The translations under genes and the position numbers were made by a program. This document shows, one piece after another, positions 8,524 to 17,300 of a stretch of DNA of 64,000 nt; within the stretch, counting starts at the first letter, position 1; every line of letters begins with the position of its first letter. This DNA is from Neobacillus piezotolerans. GTDB taxonomy: Bacteria; Bacillota; Bacilli; Bacillales; Cytobacillaceae. The notes under the pieces are model-generated. The model did no database searches and was not told where the DNA came from. It was given only the letters and a program-made list of their open reading frames with translations. The stretch lies in the NCBI RefSeq assembly GCF_003362805.1, contig NZ_QNQT01000002.1, positions 727,296-791,295 of the forward strand, in the 5' to 3' direction.

Positions 8524-8550
8524 AACGGATAAGTGAATGATTCTGTGACA
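8524..8550 (-). promoter_or_regulatory. Candidate ECF41-dependent promoter
   Basis: On the minus strand TGTCACA (8550-8544) is followed after exactly 16 nt by CGTT (8527-8524), 32 nt before the oxidoreductase start codon. The ECF41 target motif as I recall it is TGTCACA-N16-CGTC, so this differs by one base in the -10. Its place directly ahead of the operon that encodes the ECF41 factor fits autoregulation. Confidence 0.75.
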
Positions 8551-8971
8551 AAATGGAGGCGAAAGTTTTTTGATGGAGTCGAAGAAAAAATACTTAAAAA
8601 TTCAATCTTTTGTGGTGCACCTCTGCAGCATGTATAGGGATCACTATCTAGTATCTTTTTTTATGATTGTCCATTCCGCTCGCAATCTGCTAGGAGCAGG
8701 GTAAAAAAGAACTATTTTAGTATTTAAGAAAAAAGAGGCGGGGATTTAAAGGAATGTAAAGAATGTGATTATAAACAAATTTAGTCAATAAAACAATATA
8801 AGTACGTATGCAGCCAAAATGGAGAGATATGTACAGTTATCTCCCAGATTTATGATCTTAATATTTTTCAAGGGTAGTTAGTATTGGTAAAGCTATGGGA
8901 CAATAATATTGTTAATTTATTCCAATTTAGCTACAATGGTAATGGTATTATCATGCTAAAGGAGGATATAT
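8551..8971. other. Intergenic region without a recognisable gene
   Basis: About 420 bp with no supported reading frame. Two small inverted repeats are visible: CTGCT-agg-AGCAG near 8687-8699, and GGAGAGATA with TATCTCC near 8821-8846. Neither has a T run. A good AAAGGAGG at the right edge belongs to the next gene. Confidence 0.4.
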
Positions 8972-9331
8972 ATGAACCGTATAACCCACTTTGAAATGCA
9001 GGTAGCAAATACTGAAAAGACGATCGAATTTTACAGAACTATTTTTGGATGGAAGATAGAGCCGTATGGGGATTACGGATACAATTTTGTAACTACGGAT
9101 GAAGAAGGCGTTGAAGTAACTGGTGGAATCTTACCCTCTCCCGATGGCCAAGCTCGTGTAATTAATACAATTGAAGTAACTAATCTGGAAGAATCGTTGG
9201 AAAAAGTCAAAGAAAATGGCGGAGAAACGATATATCCCAAAATGGCACTCCCAGGACGTGGATTTGTTGCATACTGCCAGGATCCCGAAGGACTTCTGTT
9301 TGGTTTATTCCAACCAAATGAAAATGCATAA
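8972..9331 (+). CDS. VOC/glyoxalase-like protein
   Basis: Single-domain vicinal-oxygen-chelate protein, 119 residues. It starts ITHFEMQVANTEKTIEFYRTIFGW, the hallmark N-terminal strand-helix of the fold, and ends VAYCQDPEGLLFGLFQPN. The central VTGGILPSPDGQ resembles the VOC group annotated as hydroxylases or ring-cleaving enzymes in actinomycetes, but no substrate can be assigned. AAAGGAGG lies 7 nt before the ATG. A DUF1801 protein follows 48 bp later on the same strand, probably in the same transcript. Confidence 0.87.
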   Translation: MNRITHFEMQVANTEKTIEFYRTIFGWKIEPYGDYGYNFVTTDEEGVEVTGGILPSPDGQARVINTIEVTNLEESLEKVKENGGETIYPKMALPGRGFVAYCQDPEGLLFGLFQPNENA

Positions 9332-9379
9332 TAATTAAGTTTAGGAAGACAGATTTTTTAAGGAAGGAGCTGTGCTGCA

Positions 9380-9718
9380 ATGAACCAGGAGGTTTCCTCT
9401 TTTATCGAAGGTCTTGATCAGCCCTGGAAGATGGAAGTTTGTAATCAACTTCGCCATCTAGTCCATAAAACGATCCCAGGAGCCGACGAGCGGATTCAAT
9501 ACAAAAAGCCACATTTCTTAAAGAATGGGAAATACGCGGCGGTAATTTCTCCCTCCAAGGATGCCATTGCGTTTATTATTATGAACACCTCTGATCTGGA
9601 TTTCCCTAAGGGTTTTGACGGTCCAGCAGAACGAAAATGGCTCAAAATTCGTGAAGGTGATTCGCCAGATTACGAGTTACTTTCTGATTTGCTGGATCAG
9701 GCATCCGGTTCATTATAA
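9380..9718 (+). CDS. DUF1801 (YdhG/YjhG-like) protein
   Basis: 112-residue cytosolic protein of the DUF1801 family. Visible hallmarks are the helix SFIEGLDQPWKMEVCNQLRHLVHKTIPG, the ERIQYKKPHFLKNGKYAAVISPSKDAIAFII segment and a short C-terminal helix. Biochemical role unknown; relatives are often linked to VOC, AHSA1 and MarR genes, as also happens near 43.6 kb in this window. It probably shares a transcript with the VOC gene just upstream and ends at the terminator at 9737. Confidence 0.82.
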   Translation: MNQEVSSFIEGLDQPWKMEVCNQLRHLVHKTIPGADERIQYKKPHFLKNGKYAAVISPSKDAIAFIIMNTSDLDFPKGFDGPAERKWLKIREGDSPDYELLSDLLDQASGSL

Positions 9719-9736
9719 CTCCATATGAATATACAA

Positions 9737-9772
9737 AAGCAAGGATACTGTTTGAAGGATCCTTGCTTTTTA
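9737..9772 (+). terminator. Terminator after DUF1801 gene
   Basis: Perfect 10-bp stem AAGCAAGGAT / ATCCTTGCTT with a 12-nt loop and a short T run. Confidence 0.8.
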
Positions 9773-9848
9773 TTCAAATATCGACTTAACTGAAAACTTC
9801 CCCAGCAGCCAGAAGAACTTTTCCAATTATTAAGGAGGTAATACACAG

Positions 9849-10802
9849 GTGAGAGCAGCTGTTTATAGTACCTTTGGTCCCCCTGACGTCTTGGAGATAA
9901 AGGATGTCGACCAGCCAACCATCAAGGATGATGATAGAGTGCTGATTAGAGTGCACTGTGCCTCGGTCAATGCTTTAGACAATTTGTACCGAAAGGGCTA
10001 TTTGCCTTCAAGGTTGGATAATGGACTAACAAAACCCAAAAATTCCATACTGGGCATTGATGTTGCGGGTACGATTGAGGCAGTCGGTAAAAACGTACAA
10101 AGATTTAAAGCAGGTGACCAGGTTTTTGGGAGTTGTTTCGGATCGCATTCCGAATATGTCTCACCGCGTGAGAATTCCTTAAGCCATATGCCTAAAAACG
10201 CCACTTTTGAGGAGGCAGCGGCTATACCTTGTGCTGCCCAAACAGCGCTGCAAGCATTACGAAATGTTGCTCAGGTAAAGGAAGGCCAAAGAGTCTTGAT
10301 CTATGGTGCGTCAGGTGGCGTTGGACACTTTGCTGTTCAGCTTGCCAGATACTTTGGGGCTGAAGTAACTGCGGTTTGCAGTACGTCGAACCTTCAGTGG
10401 GTTAAAGAACTTGGGGCACATTACGTAATCGATTATACCAAGGAAGATTTCGCGAAAAACGGGAAGAAGTACGATGTCATTCTCGATGCGGTTGCGAAGC
10501 GGACCTTTTTCAGTTGTTTGCGCTCTCTGACCGATACGGGAGTTTACATTACAGAAAATCCACTCAAACCAAAGTATCACCCCATTCAATTAATAATGGG
10601 TTCTTTGATTGGACGAAAAAAAGCAAAGATTCATCTTGCAAAACCGAATGATACAGATTTAGATTTCTTACGTGGTCTTGTGGAGGAAGGAAAATTAAAA
10701 CCTGTCATTGAGAAATGCTTCCCTTTGGAACAGATCGTAGAGGCTCACCGGCATATAGCAAGCGGGCGTACGAAGGGAAAGATTGTTATAAAAATCAAAT
10801 AG
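9849..10802 (+). CDS. Zinc-independent MDR oxidoreductase (quinone oxidoreductase-like)
   Basis: NADPH-dependent medium-chain dehydrogenase/reductase of 317 residues, of the quinone reductase/enoyl reductase branch that lacks zinc ligands. The N-terminal catalytic domain holds VHCASVNALDNLYRKGYLP and GIDVAGTIEAVGKNVQRFKAGDQVFG. The Rossmann motif YGASGGVGHFAVQLARYFGAEVTAVCS is about residues 150-180. It presumably reduces a quinone or activated C=C bond; substrate unknown. The GTG start at 9849 follows AAGGAGG. A terminator lies directly downstream. Confidence 0.9.
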   Translation: MRAAVYSTFGPPDVLEIKDVDQPTIKDDDRVLIRVHCASVNALDNLYRKGYLPSRLDNGLTKPKNSILGIDVAGTIEAVGKNVQRFKAGDQVFGSCFGSHSEYVSPRENSLSHMPKNATFEEAAAIPCAAQTALQALRNVAQVKEGQRVLIYGASGGVGHFAVQLARYFGAEVTAVCSTSNLQWVKELGAHYVIDYTKEDFAKNGKKYDVILDAVAKRTFFSCLRSLTDTGVYITENPLKPKYHPIQLIMGSLIGRKKAKIHLAKPNDTDLDFLRGLVEEGKLKPVIEKCFPLEQIVEAHRHIASGRTKGKIVIKIK

Positions 10803-10820
10803 TAATAATACATATATGGG

Positions 10821-10853
10821 GTGTTAATCCAGTTAAGGATTAGCGCTTTTTTC
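10821..10853 (+). terminator. Terminator after MDR oxidoreductase
   Basis: Stem GTGTTAATCC / GGATTAGCGC (with G-T pairs) around AGTTAA, then six T. Shares the ATCCAGTTA word with the terminator at 3098. Confidence 0.75.
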
Positions 10854-11065
10854 TTTTTCAAAAAAGAATCTACCATTAACGCTGGCTTATGATTTATAAT
10901 CTGCAGAGTTGATTTTACGCGAATAAATCAGAGGGGGGTTAGTACAATAAGGGAAAAATTCATATTCAAACCAATGGAATATGCTGTTAAGATTTAAGAA
11001 GTAATACTTTCTAAGGAAATAAATAAGTAAACAATGGTACATATAAAATAACGTGAGGTATTAAG

Positions 11066-11425
11066 ATGCTTTGGAAAATATATTTTTGGATTATGGTAGT
11101 TTTGTTGATCGTGTCAATGTTTTTAAAAAATGAATATGGTTTAGCAGGAACTGTAATCCATATTGTGAGTTTGATGATTAACGTTATTAACACAGTAGGT
11201 CTATATGGTTATGTATACAAGAAACAATTCTATTTACAATCTTTTTGGAAAATCATATTCATAATTTCTGTAATAGATGTAATTGTAACTACACTTTATT
11301 ATAGGTTTAAAGAAGCATCTTCCCAGGAAGAGTTGATTTTTGGTGCGATTTTTACGTTTATTGTACTGTATCCTCATTTGTTAGGTTTATATAGATATGG
11401 ATTTCAAAAGCAAAAATTAGCATAG
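11066..11425 (+). CDS. Small integral membrane protein, unknown
   Basis: 119 residues with about four hydrophobic segments: near residues 3-20, 25-45, 58-75 and 90-110. There are short loops and a positive C-terminus (RYGFQKQK). No family recognised and no catalytic residues stand out. It is preceded by GTGAGGT as ribosome-binding site, is AT-rich, and stands alone between the MDR oxidoreductase and the convergent ileS gene. Confidence 0.65.
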   Translation: MLWKIYFWIMVVLLIVSMFLKNEYGLAGTVIHIVSLMINVINTVGLYGYVYKKQFYLQSFWKIIFIISVIDVIVTTLYYRFKEASSQEELIFGAIFTFIVLYPHLLGLYRYGFQKQKLA

Positions 11426-11497
11426 AAATTTCTTATTAAGATTTCTAGTTAGGTGTAAATACTTACGTCAGCTAAGTATAGAAAAAATCCAAAGAGA

Positions 11498-11546
11498 AAG
11501 CACTGCAAAACAGAACTGTAAGCAACCCTGTCCGCAGTACTTTATT
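11498..11546 (-). terminator. Probable ileS terminator
   Basis: Read on the minus strand, a long hairpin pairs AAAGTACTGC...ACAG with CTGT...GCAGTGCTTT just after the ileS stop. The following tract CTTTCTCTTT is only moderately U-rich. Confidence 0.55.
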
Positions 11547-11547
11547 T

Positions 11548-14500
11548 TTAATAACTCAATGAAACCTTCACAGCCCCATCTCCGAATTTCACTTCAAAGC
11601 TGTTGCCAGACTCGCTTAGCGGGCAATAGGAAATCTCCCTGACGAGAACATTTTCTTTGATGAGCGCCTCAAACCGTTGGAGGATTTCCTTGCTGGATTC
11701 GGATGCCTCGACAGTGACCCCGATGTACTTTTCAACCGGTAAATCGAGTTTTTTGCGGGTATCCTGGATCGCGCGGATGAGGTCCCGGACATGGCCTTCC
11801 TCTAGCAGTTCCGGGGTGAGTTTTACATCAAGCAAGACCTTCATTTGCTGGTCGCACGCTATTTCAAATCCCAGAGCAACGACATGGTCGACATGGACAT
11901 GCTCCTTGTTCAATGTCACGGTTTGCCCGTTAACCTCAATTTTCAGCTGGCCATTTTCCAATAAGAATCCCTTCTCGAAATTGGATAATTGATTAACATA
12001 AGCCTTTACTTCGTTTACCAGCTTTCCAAACGCCGCGCCAGCGGTTTTAAAATTCAGCTTAATAACGCTGGATTCGTACCGGGATAAATCATCAGTAAAG
12101 ACCACTTCCTTTACGTTAAGTTCATCTTTGATGATGCCGGTATAGGCGTCCAGACGGTGCCCGCTGTCCTTGCGCCACACAATGAGCTGCTTTAAAGGCT
12201 GTTTTACCTTCAGGTTGCCGGCATTGCGGATGCTTCGGCCGAGCTCGACAATTTTCAGAACGGCTTGCATATCTTCCTCAAGCTCTTGATCAATCATTGA
12301 AAGATCAGCCTGAGGATAATCCTGCAGATGGACGCTCTCCTGATGAAGCTTTAAATGGATATCCTCGGAGAGATAGGGAACAAACGGAGCGAGCAGGCGG
12401 CTGAGTGTGCTCAGCGTTTCAAAAAGTGTTGAATAGGCACCAACCTTATCCTCGGAAAGTCCGCTCGCCCAAAATCTCGTTCTCGACCGCCGTACATACC
12501 AGTTGCTCAGTTCGTCGACAAATGCGGCAATCTCGCGGGCGGCTTGGGTGAATTGGAACCGGTCCATGTGCGTTTCGACTTCGCTGACTGTCCGATTCAA
12601 CCGTGAAAGCACCCAATGATCCAATACGGTCCGCTTACCAGTTTGGTCGGGGTTATAGTCGAAGTCATCAATATTCGCATAAAGGGCAAAGAATTTATAC
12701 GTATTATCAAGCGTATCAACGAGTTTGGACCTGGCATCCTGGACAATTTTTTTCGAAAAACGCTTCGGATTCCATGGCGAACTGTCAACTAGGAAAGCCC
12801 AGCGCAGGGCATCCGCTCCGTATTCCTTCATCAATTCATCCGGGTCGAGCGCGTTTCCTTTGCTCTTGGACATTTTCTGGCCGTGTTCATCAAGCACATG
12901 TCCAAGCGACAACACATTTTTATAAGGCGCCTTGCCAGTAAAAAGGGTCGAAACCGCAAGCAGGCTATAGAAAAATCCTCTTGTCTGGTCAATTCCCTCG
13001 ATTACAACATCCGCAGGGAACTGGGCATGGAATTTATCGTTATTTTCAAAAGGATAATGGTACTGAGCAAACGGCATCGAACCGCTATCGAACCACACAT
13101 CGATGACCTCAGGCGTCCGGTACATGGCTCCGCCGCATTCCGGGCAAGTGCATTGGACCTCGTCGATAGATGGCTTGTGGAGCTCATTATTGTCCGGGAC
13201 ATCAGTTGCAGCGAGCTTTTGAAGGGCAGCGATGCTGCGCGGTGCTTCCTCATGCCCGCAAGCTGTACAAACCCAGACATTCAGCGGTGTACCCCAATAC
13301 CGGTTCCGGCTGATGTTCCAGTCAACGAGATTTTCAAGGAAATTCCCGAATCGGCCCTCTTTAATATGGTAAGGATACCAGTTCACCCCGGCGTTGTTGG
13401 TAAGCATTTTGTCCTTTAGCGCCGACATCTTGATAAACCAGCTGTCTGTCGCATAGTAAAGCAGTGGAGAGTCGCAGCGCCAGCAGTGTGGATAGCTGTG
13501 CTCGTATTTTTCTTTATGGTAAAGCGTTCCCCGCTCAGCGAGCATTTTGATGATGTCGACATCGCAGTCCTTCACGAATTTCCCCGCGAGTTCCGTCACC
13601 TCAGCCGTATAGCAGCCGCGTGCATCAACGACATTGATGAACGAGAAGCCGTTTTGCTGGACGGTTTTGTAGTCATCTTCCCCGTAGGCAGGTGCGATAT
13701 GGACAATCCCGGTTCCGCTGTCCTCCGTCACATACTCCGCCATCACAACTTCAAGGCCTTTCTCGACGGCCACATAATTGAAAGGCGGCACATAACACAC
13801 ACCTTCAAATTCACGGCCGCTATGCTCGCCCAGCAATTCGCAGTCCCCAAGCACCATTTCGGCGAGCGATTTGGCGACGATATATACCTCGCCATCCTTT
13901 TTTGCCCGCACATACGCCATGTCAGGATTCATGGCCAGCGCAACATTTGCCGGCAGCGTCCATGGTGTGGTCGTCCAGCCAAGGAAATACTCATTCTCCC
14001 GGTCTTCCATCCTGAATTTAACAGTCGCCGATAAGTCCTTTACATCCTTATAGCCCTGGGCCACCTCATGCGAGCTTAACGAAGTCTGGCAGCTCGGGCA
14101 GTATGGCGATACCCGATGGCCCTTATACAAAAGTCCGTCGCCATGGACCTTGCCGAGGATGTTCCAAACACTTTCGATATACTCGTTGCTCAACGTTAAA
14201 TATGGCTGGTCCATATCGACCCAGTAGCCCAATTCCTCAGTAAAGGAACGCCATTTTTTCTCGTACGTGAACACGCTCTCCTTGCATTTTTTGATAAAAT
14301 CCTCAATGCCGTATTTCTCGATTTCCTGCTTTCCTGATATGCCGAGCTGCTTTTCGACCCCAAGTTCGACTGGAAGCCCGTGCGTATCCCAGCCAGCTTT
14401 TCGCTCAACAAGGAAACCTTGCATCGTTTTATACCTGGCCACCACATCCTTGATTGTCCGCCCAAACGCATGGCCAACGTGGGGAAGGCCATTTGCTGTC

Positions 14501-14640
14501 GGAGGCCCTTCGTAAAAGACAAACGGTATATCACTTTGCCTCTGCAGCACCGATTCCCTGAAAGTATTCCTTTCCGTCCAGTAATTCCGGATCCGTTCCT
14601 CACGCCCGACAACGGACTCCTGTTTTTGATTAGAGTTCAT
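11548..14640 (-). CDS. ileS: Isoleucyl-tRNA synthetase, long (type 2-like) form
   Basis: Charges tRNA-Ile with isoleucine. Class I synthetase of 1030 residues. The HIGH box is HVGH ([17 protein letters not shown], near residue 47-50) and the KMSKS loop is intact ([15 protein letters not shown]). The editing domain has [15 protein letters not shown], and CxxC zinc-like pairs occur around CTACGHEE and CTCPECGG. The length and [28 protein letters not shown] context resemble the eukaryote-like/MupA type rather than the ~920-residue housekeeping enzyme of B. subtilis. That type is known for low mupirocin sensitivity, and many bacilli carry both types. The start at 14640 has GGAGCGATATCG upstream; an open frame to 14685 runs into the leader. 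It is controlled by a T-box. Confidence 0.95.
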   Translation of the reverse strand: MNSNQKQESVVGREERIRNYWTERNTFRESVLQRQSDIPFVFYEGPPTANGLPHVGHAFGRTIKDVVARYKTMQGFLVERKAGWDTHGLPVELGVEKQLGISGKQEIEKYGIEDFIKKCKESVFTYEKKWRSFTEELGYWVDMDQPYLTLSNEYIESVWNILGKVHGDGLLYKGHRVSPYCPSCQTSLSSHEVAQGYKDVKDLSATVKFRMEDRENEYFLGWTTTPWTLPANVALAMNPDMAYVRAKKDGEVYIVAKSLAEMVLGDCELLGEHSGREFEGVCYVPPFNYVAVEKGLEVVMAEYVTEDSGTGIVHIAPAYGEDDYKTVQQNGFSFINVVDARGCYTAEVTELAGKFVKDCDVDIIKMLAERGTLYHKEKYEHSYPHCWRCDSPLLYYATDSWFIKMSALKDKMLTNNAGVNWYPYHIKEGRFGNFLENLVDWNISRNRYWGTPLNVWVCTACGHEEAPRSIAALQKLAATDVPDNNELHKPSIDEVQCTCPECGGAMYRTPEVIDVWFDSGSMPFAQYHYPFENNDKFHAQFPADVVIEGIDQTRGFFYSLLAVSTLFTGKAPYKNVLSLGHVLDEHGQKMSKSKGNALDPDELMKEYGADALRWAFLVDSSPWNPKRFSKKIVQDARSKLVDTLDNTYKFFALYANIDDFDYNPDQTGKRTVLDHWVLSRLNRTVSEVETHMDRFQFTQAAREIAAFVDELSNWYVRRSRTRFWASGLSEDKVGAYSTLFETLSTLSRLLAPFVPYLSEDIHLKLHQESVHLQDYPQADLSMIDQELEEDMQAVLKIVELGRSIRNAGNLKVKQPLKQLIVWRKDSGHRLDAYTGIIKDELNVKEVVFTDDLSRYESSVIKLNFKTAGAAFGKLVNEVKAYVNQLSNFEKGFLLENGQLKIEVNGQTVTLNKEHVHVDHVVALGFEIACDQQMKVLLDVKLTPELLEEGHVRDLIRAIQDTRKKLDLPVEKYIGVTVEASESSKEILQRFEALIKENVLVREISYCPLSESGNSFEVKFGDGAVKVSLSY

Positions 14641-14682
14641 CGATATCGCTCCTTTTTTTAAAAAAAGTATTCTAAAAGCACA

Positions 14683-14950
14683 CAAAAAACCCCATCCCAG
14701 ACAAGGGACGGGGTTAACCGCGATACCACCCTAATTCTATTGATCCGATCAATAGCACTTAGCAACGTACAATCATACGCGTTCCTTGTAACGGCGGACT
14801 TCCGTCCAGGCTTACTGCATGTTCAGCCTGGCTTCTCAGAGAGGATTTTCACGTAACACTCGAACGCCAGCTTGCACCAAAGTGCCGGCTCTCTGTGGAT
14901 CAAGACGAAACGCTACTTTTTCTCATCAACGAATTTGTATGCTTTTATTG
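14683..14950 (-). promoter_or_regulatory. T-box riboswitch leader of ileS
   Basis: Minus-strand leader with all the main T-box parts. Stem I starts AGAGAGCCGGC, and the specifier loop reads GTGAAAATCCTCTCTGAG with ATC (Ile) at 14846-14844. The T-box sequence AGGGTGGTATCGCGG (about 14731-14717) carries the UGGN bulge that reads the uncharged tRNA end. The intrinsic terminator AACCCCGTCCC / GGGATGGGGTT plus T run ends near 14683. Uncharged tRNA-Ile should stabilise the antiterminator and turn on ileS. Confidence 0.93.
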
Positions 14951-14956
14951 GAATTT

Positions 14957-14985
14957 ATTGTAACAACCTGAGGCTGAACCGTCAA
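14957..14985 (-). promoter_or_regulatory. SigA-type promoter of the ileS T-box transcript
   Basis: On the minus strand TTGACG (14985-14980), a 17-nt spacer, then TACAAT (14962-14957), close to the SigA consensus. Transcription would begin about 7 nt further on, at the edge of the T-box leader. Confidence 0.85.
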
Positions 14986-15233
14986 GAGATTAATTTAAAC
15001 GGCAATCATTAACCTATTTTATGTTAAAATTAGGCAAATGCATGCCCCGAAGGATAATTTTAGTAATCGTCTTTTTAGGGAATTGAGAGTGATTTGTAAA
15101 AAAATACGCCAAGACAGCGGAGGAGTCTTAGCGCAAAGAAGTTATAGAATAGTGAGGTTTGTGAAAATACTTTTGATGCGGTTTAGGGAATATGGATCGA
15201 TGGACGGCTGGGTTGATTGAATTAGGAAACGCA

Positions 15234-15380
15234 CTACCAACAAATTGTAGCACCAATGATAATTAATAAGATGAAAAGGACAATGATTAGAGCGAAACCG
15301 CCGCCCCAGCCAAAGCCACCAACTCCGCCATAACCGTAACCGCAGCCTCCGTAACCGAAGCCTCCACCATAACCGAACAT
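15234..15380 (-). CDS. YjcZ-family small sporulation protein
   Basis: 48-residue protein: a glycine/tyrosine-rich head ([19 protein letters not shown]) followed by a single hydrophobic helix [20 protein letters not shown] to the end. This is the pattern of the YjcZ-type small sporulation proteins of bacilli, thought to sit in or on a spore membrane (family knowledge). A longer Arg-rich open frame in another phase covers the same bases but is a shadow of the GGN-rich codons. The start is the ATG at 15380 with GGTGTTGTT upstream, a weak ribosome-binding site. Confidence 0.85.
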   Translation of the reverse strand: MFGYGGGFGYGGCGYGYGGVGGFGWGGGFALIIVLFILLIIIGATICW

Positions 15381-15506
15381 GAACAACACCACCTTTGGAT
15401 AGAAGATACCATACCATATGTCACGATTCTGGGTTAGGTATAGGCAAGAGCGGAGTATTGGGAATTTTTAATAACATAAAAAATCTACTATAGGGAGAGA
15501 AACCGT

Positions 15507-15962
15507 GTGAATCGAAATATGGAAATTAGGCCGGCTGCCTATCAAGATGTCAACAGGCTTTATAAACTCATGAGACAATACATAGTTGATTTCTACAAGC
15601 AGCCTGAACCTGAAGAGGATAAGTTAAAGGGCTTAATCACCCATTTAATGGAGGCGCCTTCAAGCGGGCTTCAGTTCGTGGCGGAAGAAAATGGGGAGTT
15701 GATTGGGTTCGCCACATTGTATTTTACGTTCAGCACCCTGAAGGTAAAGCGGCAGGCAATCCTCAATGATTTATTTGTGGTTCCCGAGTCGAGGGGGAAG
15801 AAGGTTGGGGAAAAGCTGTTCCAAGCCAGTTTGGGATATATCCGGGAAAACGGCTTCGCGTCCATGACCTGGGAAACCGCAAAAGACAACCTGGCAGCCC
15901 AATCGCTGTATGAAAAAATGGGCGGGAAGCTATCGGAGTGGCTTGTGTACGAAATTAACTAA
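15507..15962 (+). CDS. GNAT-family N-acetyltransferase
   Basis: 151-residue predicted acetyltransferase. The N-terminal IRPAAYQDVNRLYKLMRQYI is the usual first strand and helix. Motif A is LFVVPESRGKKVGEKLFQASLGY (acetyl-CoA loop RGKKVG near residues 95-100). The end TAKDNLAAQSLYEKMGGKLSEWLVYEI is motif B. Acceptor unknown. GTG start at 15507. A small membrane protein follows 30 bp later and may be co-transcribed. Confidence 0.88.
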   Translation: MNRNMEIRPAAYQDVNRLYKLMRQYIVDFYKQPEPEEDKLKGLITHLMEAPSSGLQFVAEENGELIGFATLYFTFSTLKVKRQAILNDLFVVPESRGKKVGEKLFQASLGYIRENGFASMTWETAKDNLAAQSLYEKMGGKLSEWLVYEIN

Positions 15963-15992
15963 GGTAAAAGAAGTGAGGGATCGAATTTCAAG

Positions 15993-16208
15993 ATGGCAAA
16001 AAAACTGATTTATTATTTTTTTATCCTTATCTTTTTTGTGATTTACTTTAAGCTGTTCAGTTACTTGTACCGGTATATAGAAATGTTGTTTGACCCTTCT
16101 TTTCTAAACGTATTGGTGATGGTGCAGATTTTTGTTTCGGTCGTAATCCTTGTCCCAGCCTCGGTTGCAACGACTAGAAAGGTTTTTGAAATTATTAAAA
16201 GTACTTAA
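15993..16208 (+). CDS. Small two-helix membrane protein
   Basis: 71 residues with two hydrophobic helices, near residues 4-25 (IYYFFILIFFVIYF) and 40-60 (VLVMVQIFVSVVILVPASVA). Family not recognised. It lies in a tight same-strand row with the acetyltransferase before it and a membrane-anchored protein 24 bp after it, so the three are likely one transcript. Confidence 0.6.
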   Translation: MAKKLIYYFFILIFFVIYFKLFSYLYRYIEMLFDPSFLNVLVMVQIFVSVVILVPASVATTRKVFEIIKST

Positions 16209-16232
16209 GTCTCAAACTCCCGGGAGGCCGTA

Positions 16233-16583
16233 ATGAGAAAAGCTGGATTCCTACTTCTTTTGTCCGTTCCGTTTTTCGTCCTCCTGTTTATTTCGTTTGT
16301 CGATTCGTTTACGTATCACACCGAAATTAAAAGGGCGTACGGCTATATTGATCCTGTTTCACAGAAATCCATCAAGAATGCCAATCTCGCACAGGTCAGG
16401 GAGGAGAAAGTTTCCGAAGACACGAAAATCATGGATGAAATGATAAGGACTTTAATCAACATCAAAGGCAAAGAAGTTCTGATCATTTCTTTTAAAACAA
16501 AAGACGAAGGTAGTTTAGGTCCTATCAGCGTCTACTTGGATAAAAAAACCGGCGAAGCAATAGGCATGGGCATGAGAAAATAA
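16233..16583 (+). CDS. Membrane-anchored protein of unknown function
   Basis: 116 residues. A single hydrophobic segment near residues 6-24 (LLLLSVPFFVLLFISFV) acts as signal peptide or anchor. An exposed, charged domain of about 90 residues follows and ends SVYLDKKTGEAIGMGMRK. That closing DKKTGE pattern resembles the end of PepSY-like or cystatin-like domains in Gram-positive surface proteins, but this is weak. GGGAGG lies just upstream of the ATG. It is the last gene before a hairpin terminator. Confidence 0.6.
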   Translation: MRKAGFLLLLSVPFFVLLFISFVDSFTYHTEIKRAYGYIDPVSQKSIKNANLAQVREEKVSEDTKIMDEMIRTLINIKGKEVLIISFKTKDEGSLGPISVYLDKKTGEAIGMGMRK

Positions 16584-16600
16584 GGATTCCATAAAACAGG

Positions 16601-16636
16601 GCGGCCCGATTCGCAAAAGAATCAACTGCCTTTTTT
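16601..16636 (+). terminator. Probable terminator
   Basis: Interrupted stem GGC...GATTC / GAATC...GCC followed by six T, 18 bp after the preceding stop. Confidence 0.55.
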
Positions 16637-16776
16637 AAACTGTCAGGCCGTTTCCACCGGAATGCCAATTATGATTGCCTCTCCAAATTTAGAAGGAAAA
16701 ATCTCTTAGACAAAGAATGTATTAACGGCAAGCAATAAATATGGATTTAAGAATACGATAAGGGAGCTGACTCTTA

Positions 16777-17214
16777 ATGGCGGGTTTTACCAGAGTTAAA
16801 GATGTCTTGGAAAACTATCAATCTTCCGTTTATGAAAAAGATGTTGAGAAATTCTTATCTTCATACGCTGATGACATCCATATGTATGATTGCTGGGATA
16901 GCTGGGAGGTTACGGGTGTTGCCGGATTGAGGGACATGGTGACAGGGTGGTTTACTGGTTTAAGTGAGGAAGGTGTTTTACTTAAAGTAATGTTTACAGA
17001 TTTAGTAGTGGAAGAAAACTCGGATTTGGCATTTGCCCATTGTGCTGTTACATTTGCGGCTCATAACGAAGAATCTGGAGACAAACTGCGTCAAATCACA
17101 AATCGGTTCACCTATTGTTTTAAAAAAGAAAATGATGTTTGGGCCATTGCACATGAACATTCATCACTGCCCATAAATGGTGAAACCGGCGGAGGGATTT
17201 TTAACTTGAGGTAA
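16777..17214 (+). CDS. SnoaL/DUF4440-like (NTF2 fold) protein
   Basis: 145-residue single-domain protein of the NTF2-like fold. It starts with a helix (VKDVLENYQSSVYEKDVEKFLSSY), followed by ADDIHMYDCWDSWEVTGVAGLRDMVTGWF, the usual pocket-forming helix, and ends VWAIAHEHSSLP. Relatives include ketosteroid-isomerase-like and stress-associated proteins; no function can be assigned. AAGGGAG precedes the ATG by 9 nt. It is convergent with the LigB-like gene and shares a bidirectional hairpin with it. Confidence 0.82.
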   Translation: MAGFTRVKDVLENYQSSVYEKDVEKFLSSYADDIHMYDCWDSWEVTGVAGLRDMVTGWFTGLSEEGVLLKVMFTDLVVEENSDLAFAHCAVTFAAHNEESGDKLRQITNRFTYCFKKENDVWAIAHEHSSLPINGETGGGIFNLR

Positions 17215-17255
17215 CACTTTCGCACGAGGGATGTCGCCGCCATCTCTCTACATAA

Positions 17256-17300
17256 AAATGAGTGGCAATCGAATATTCCGAATGCCACTCATTTCTTTTC
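17256..17300. terminator. Bidirectional terminator between convergent genes
   Basis: Stem AATGAGTGGCA / TGCCACTCATT with a 14-nt loop, T-rich on the plus side and A-rich on the other. Serves the SnoaL-like gene and the LigB-like gene. Confidence 0.8.

Noticed and set aside
15142..15417. Arg/Trp/Leu-rich open frame on the minus strand
   Set aside because: It is a shadow of the YjcZ-like gene in another phase; its low-complexity RLRLRR pattern arises from GGN-rich codons read off-frame.
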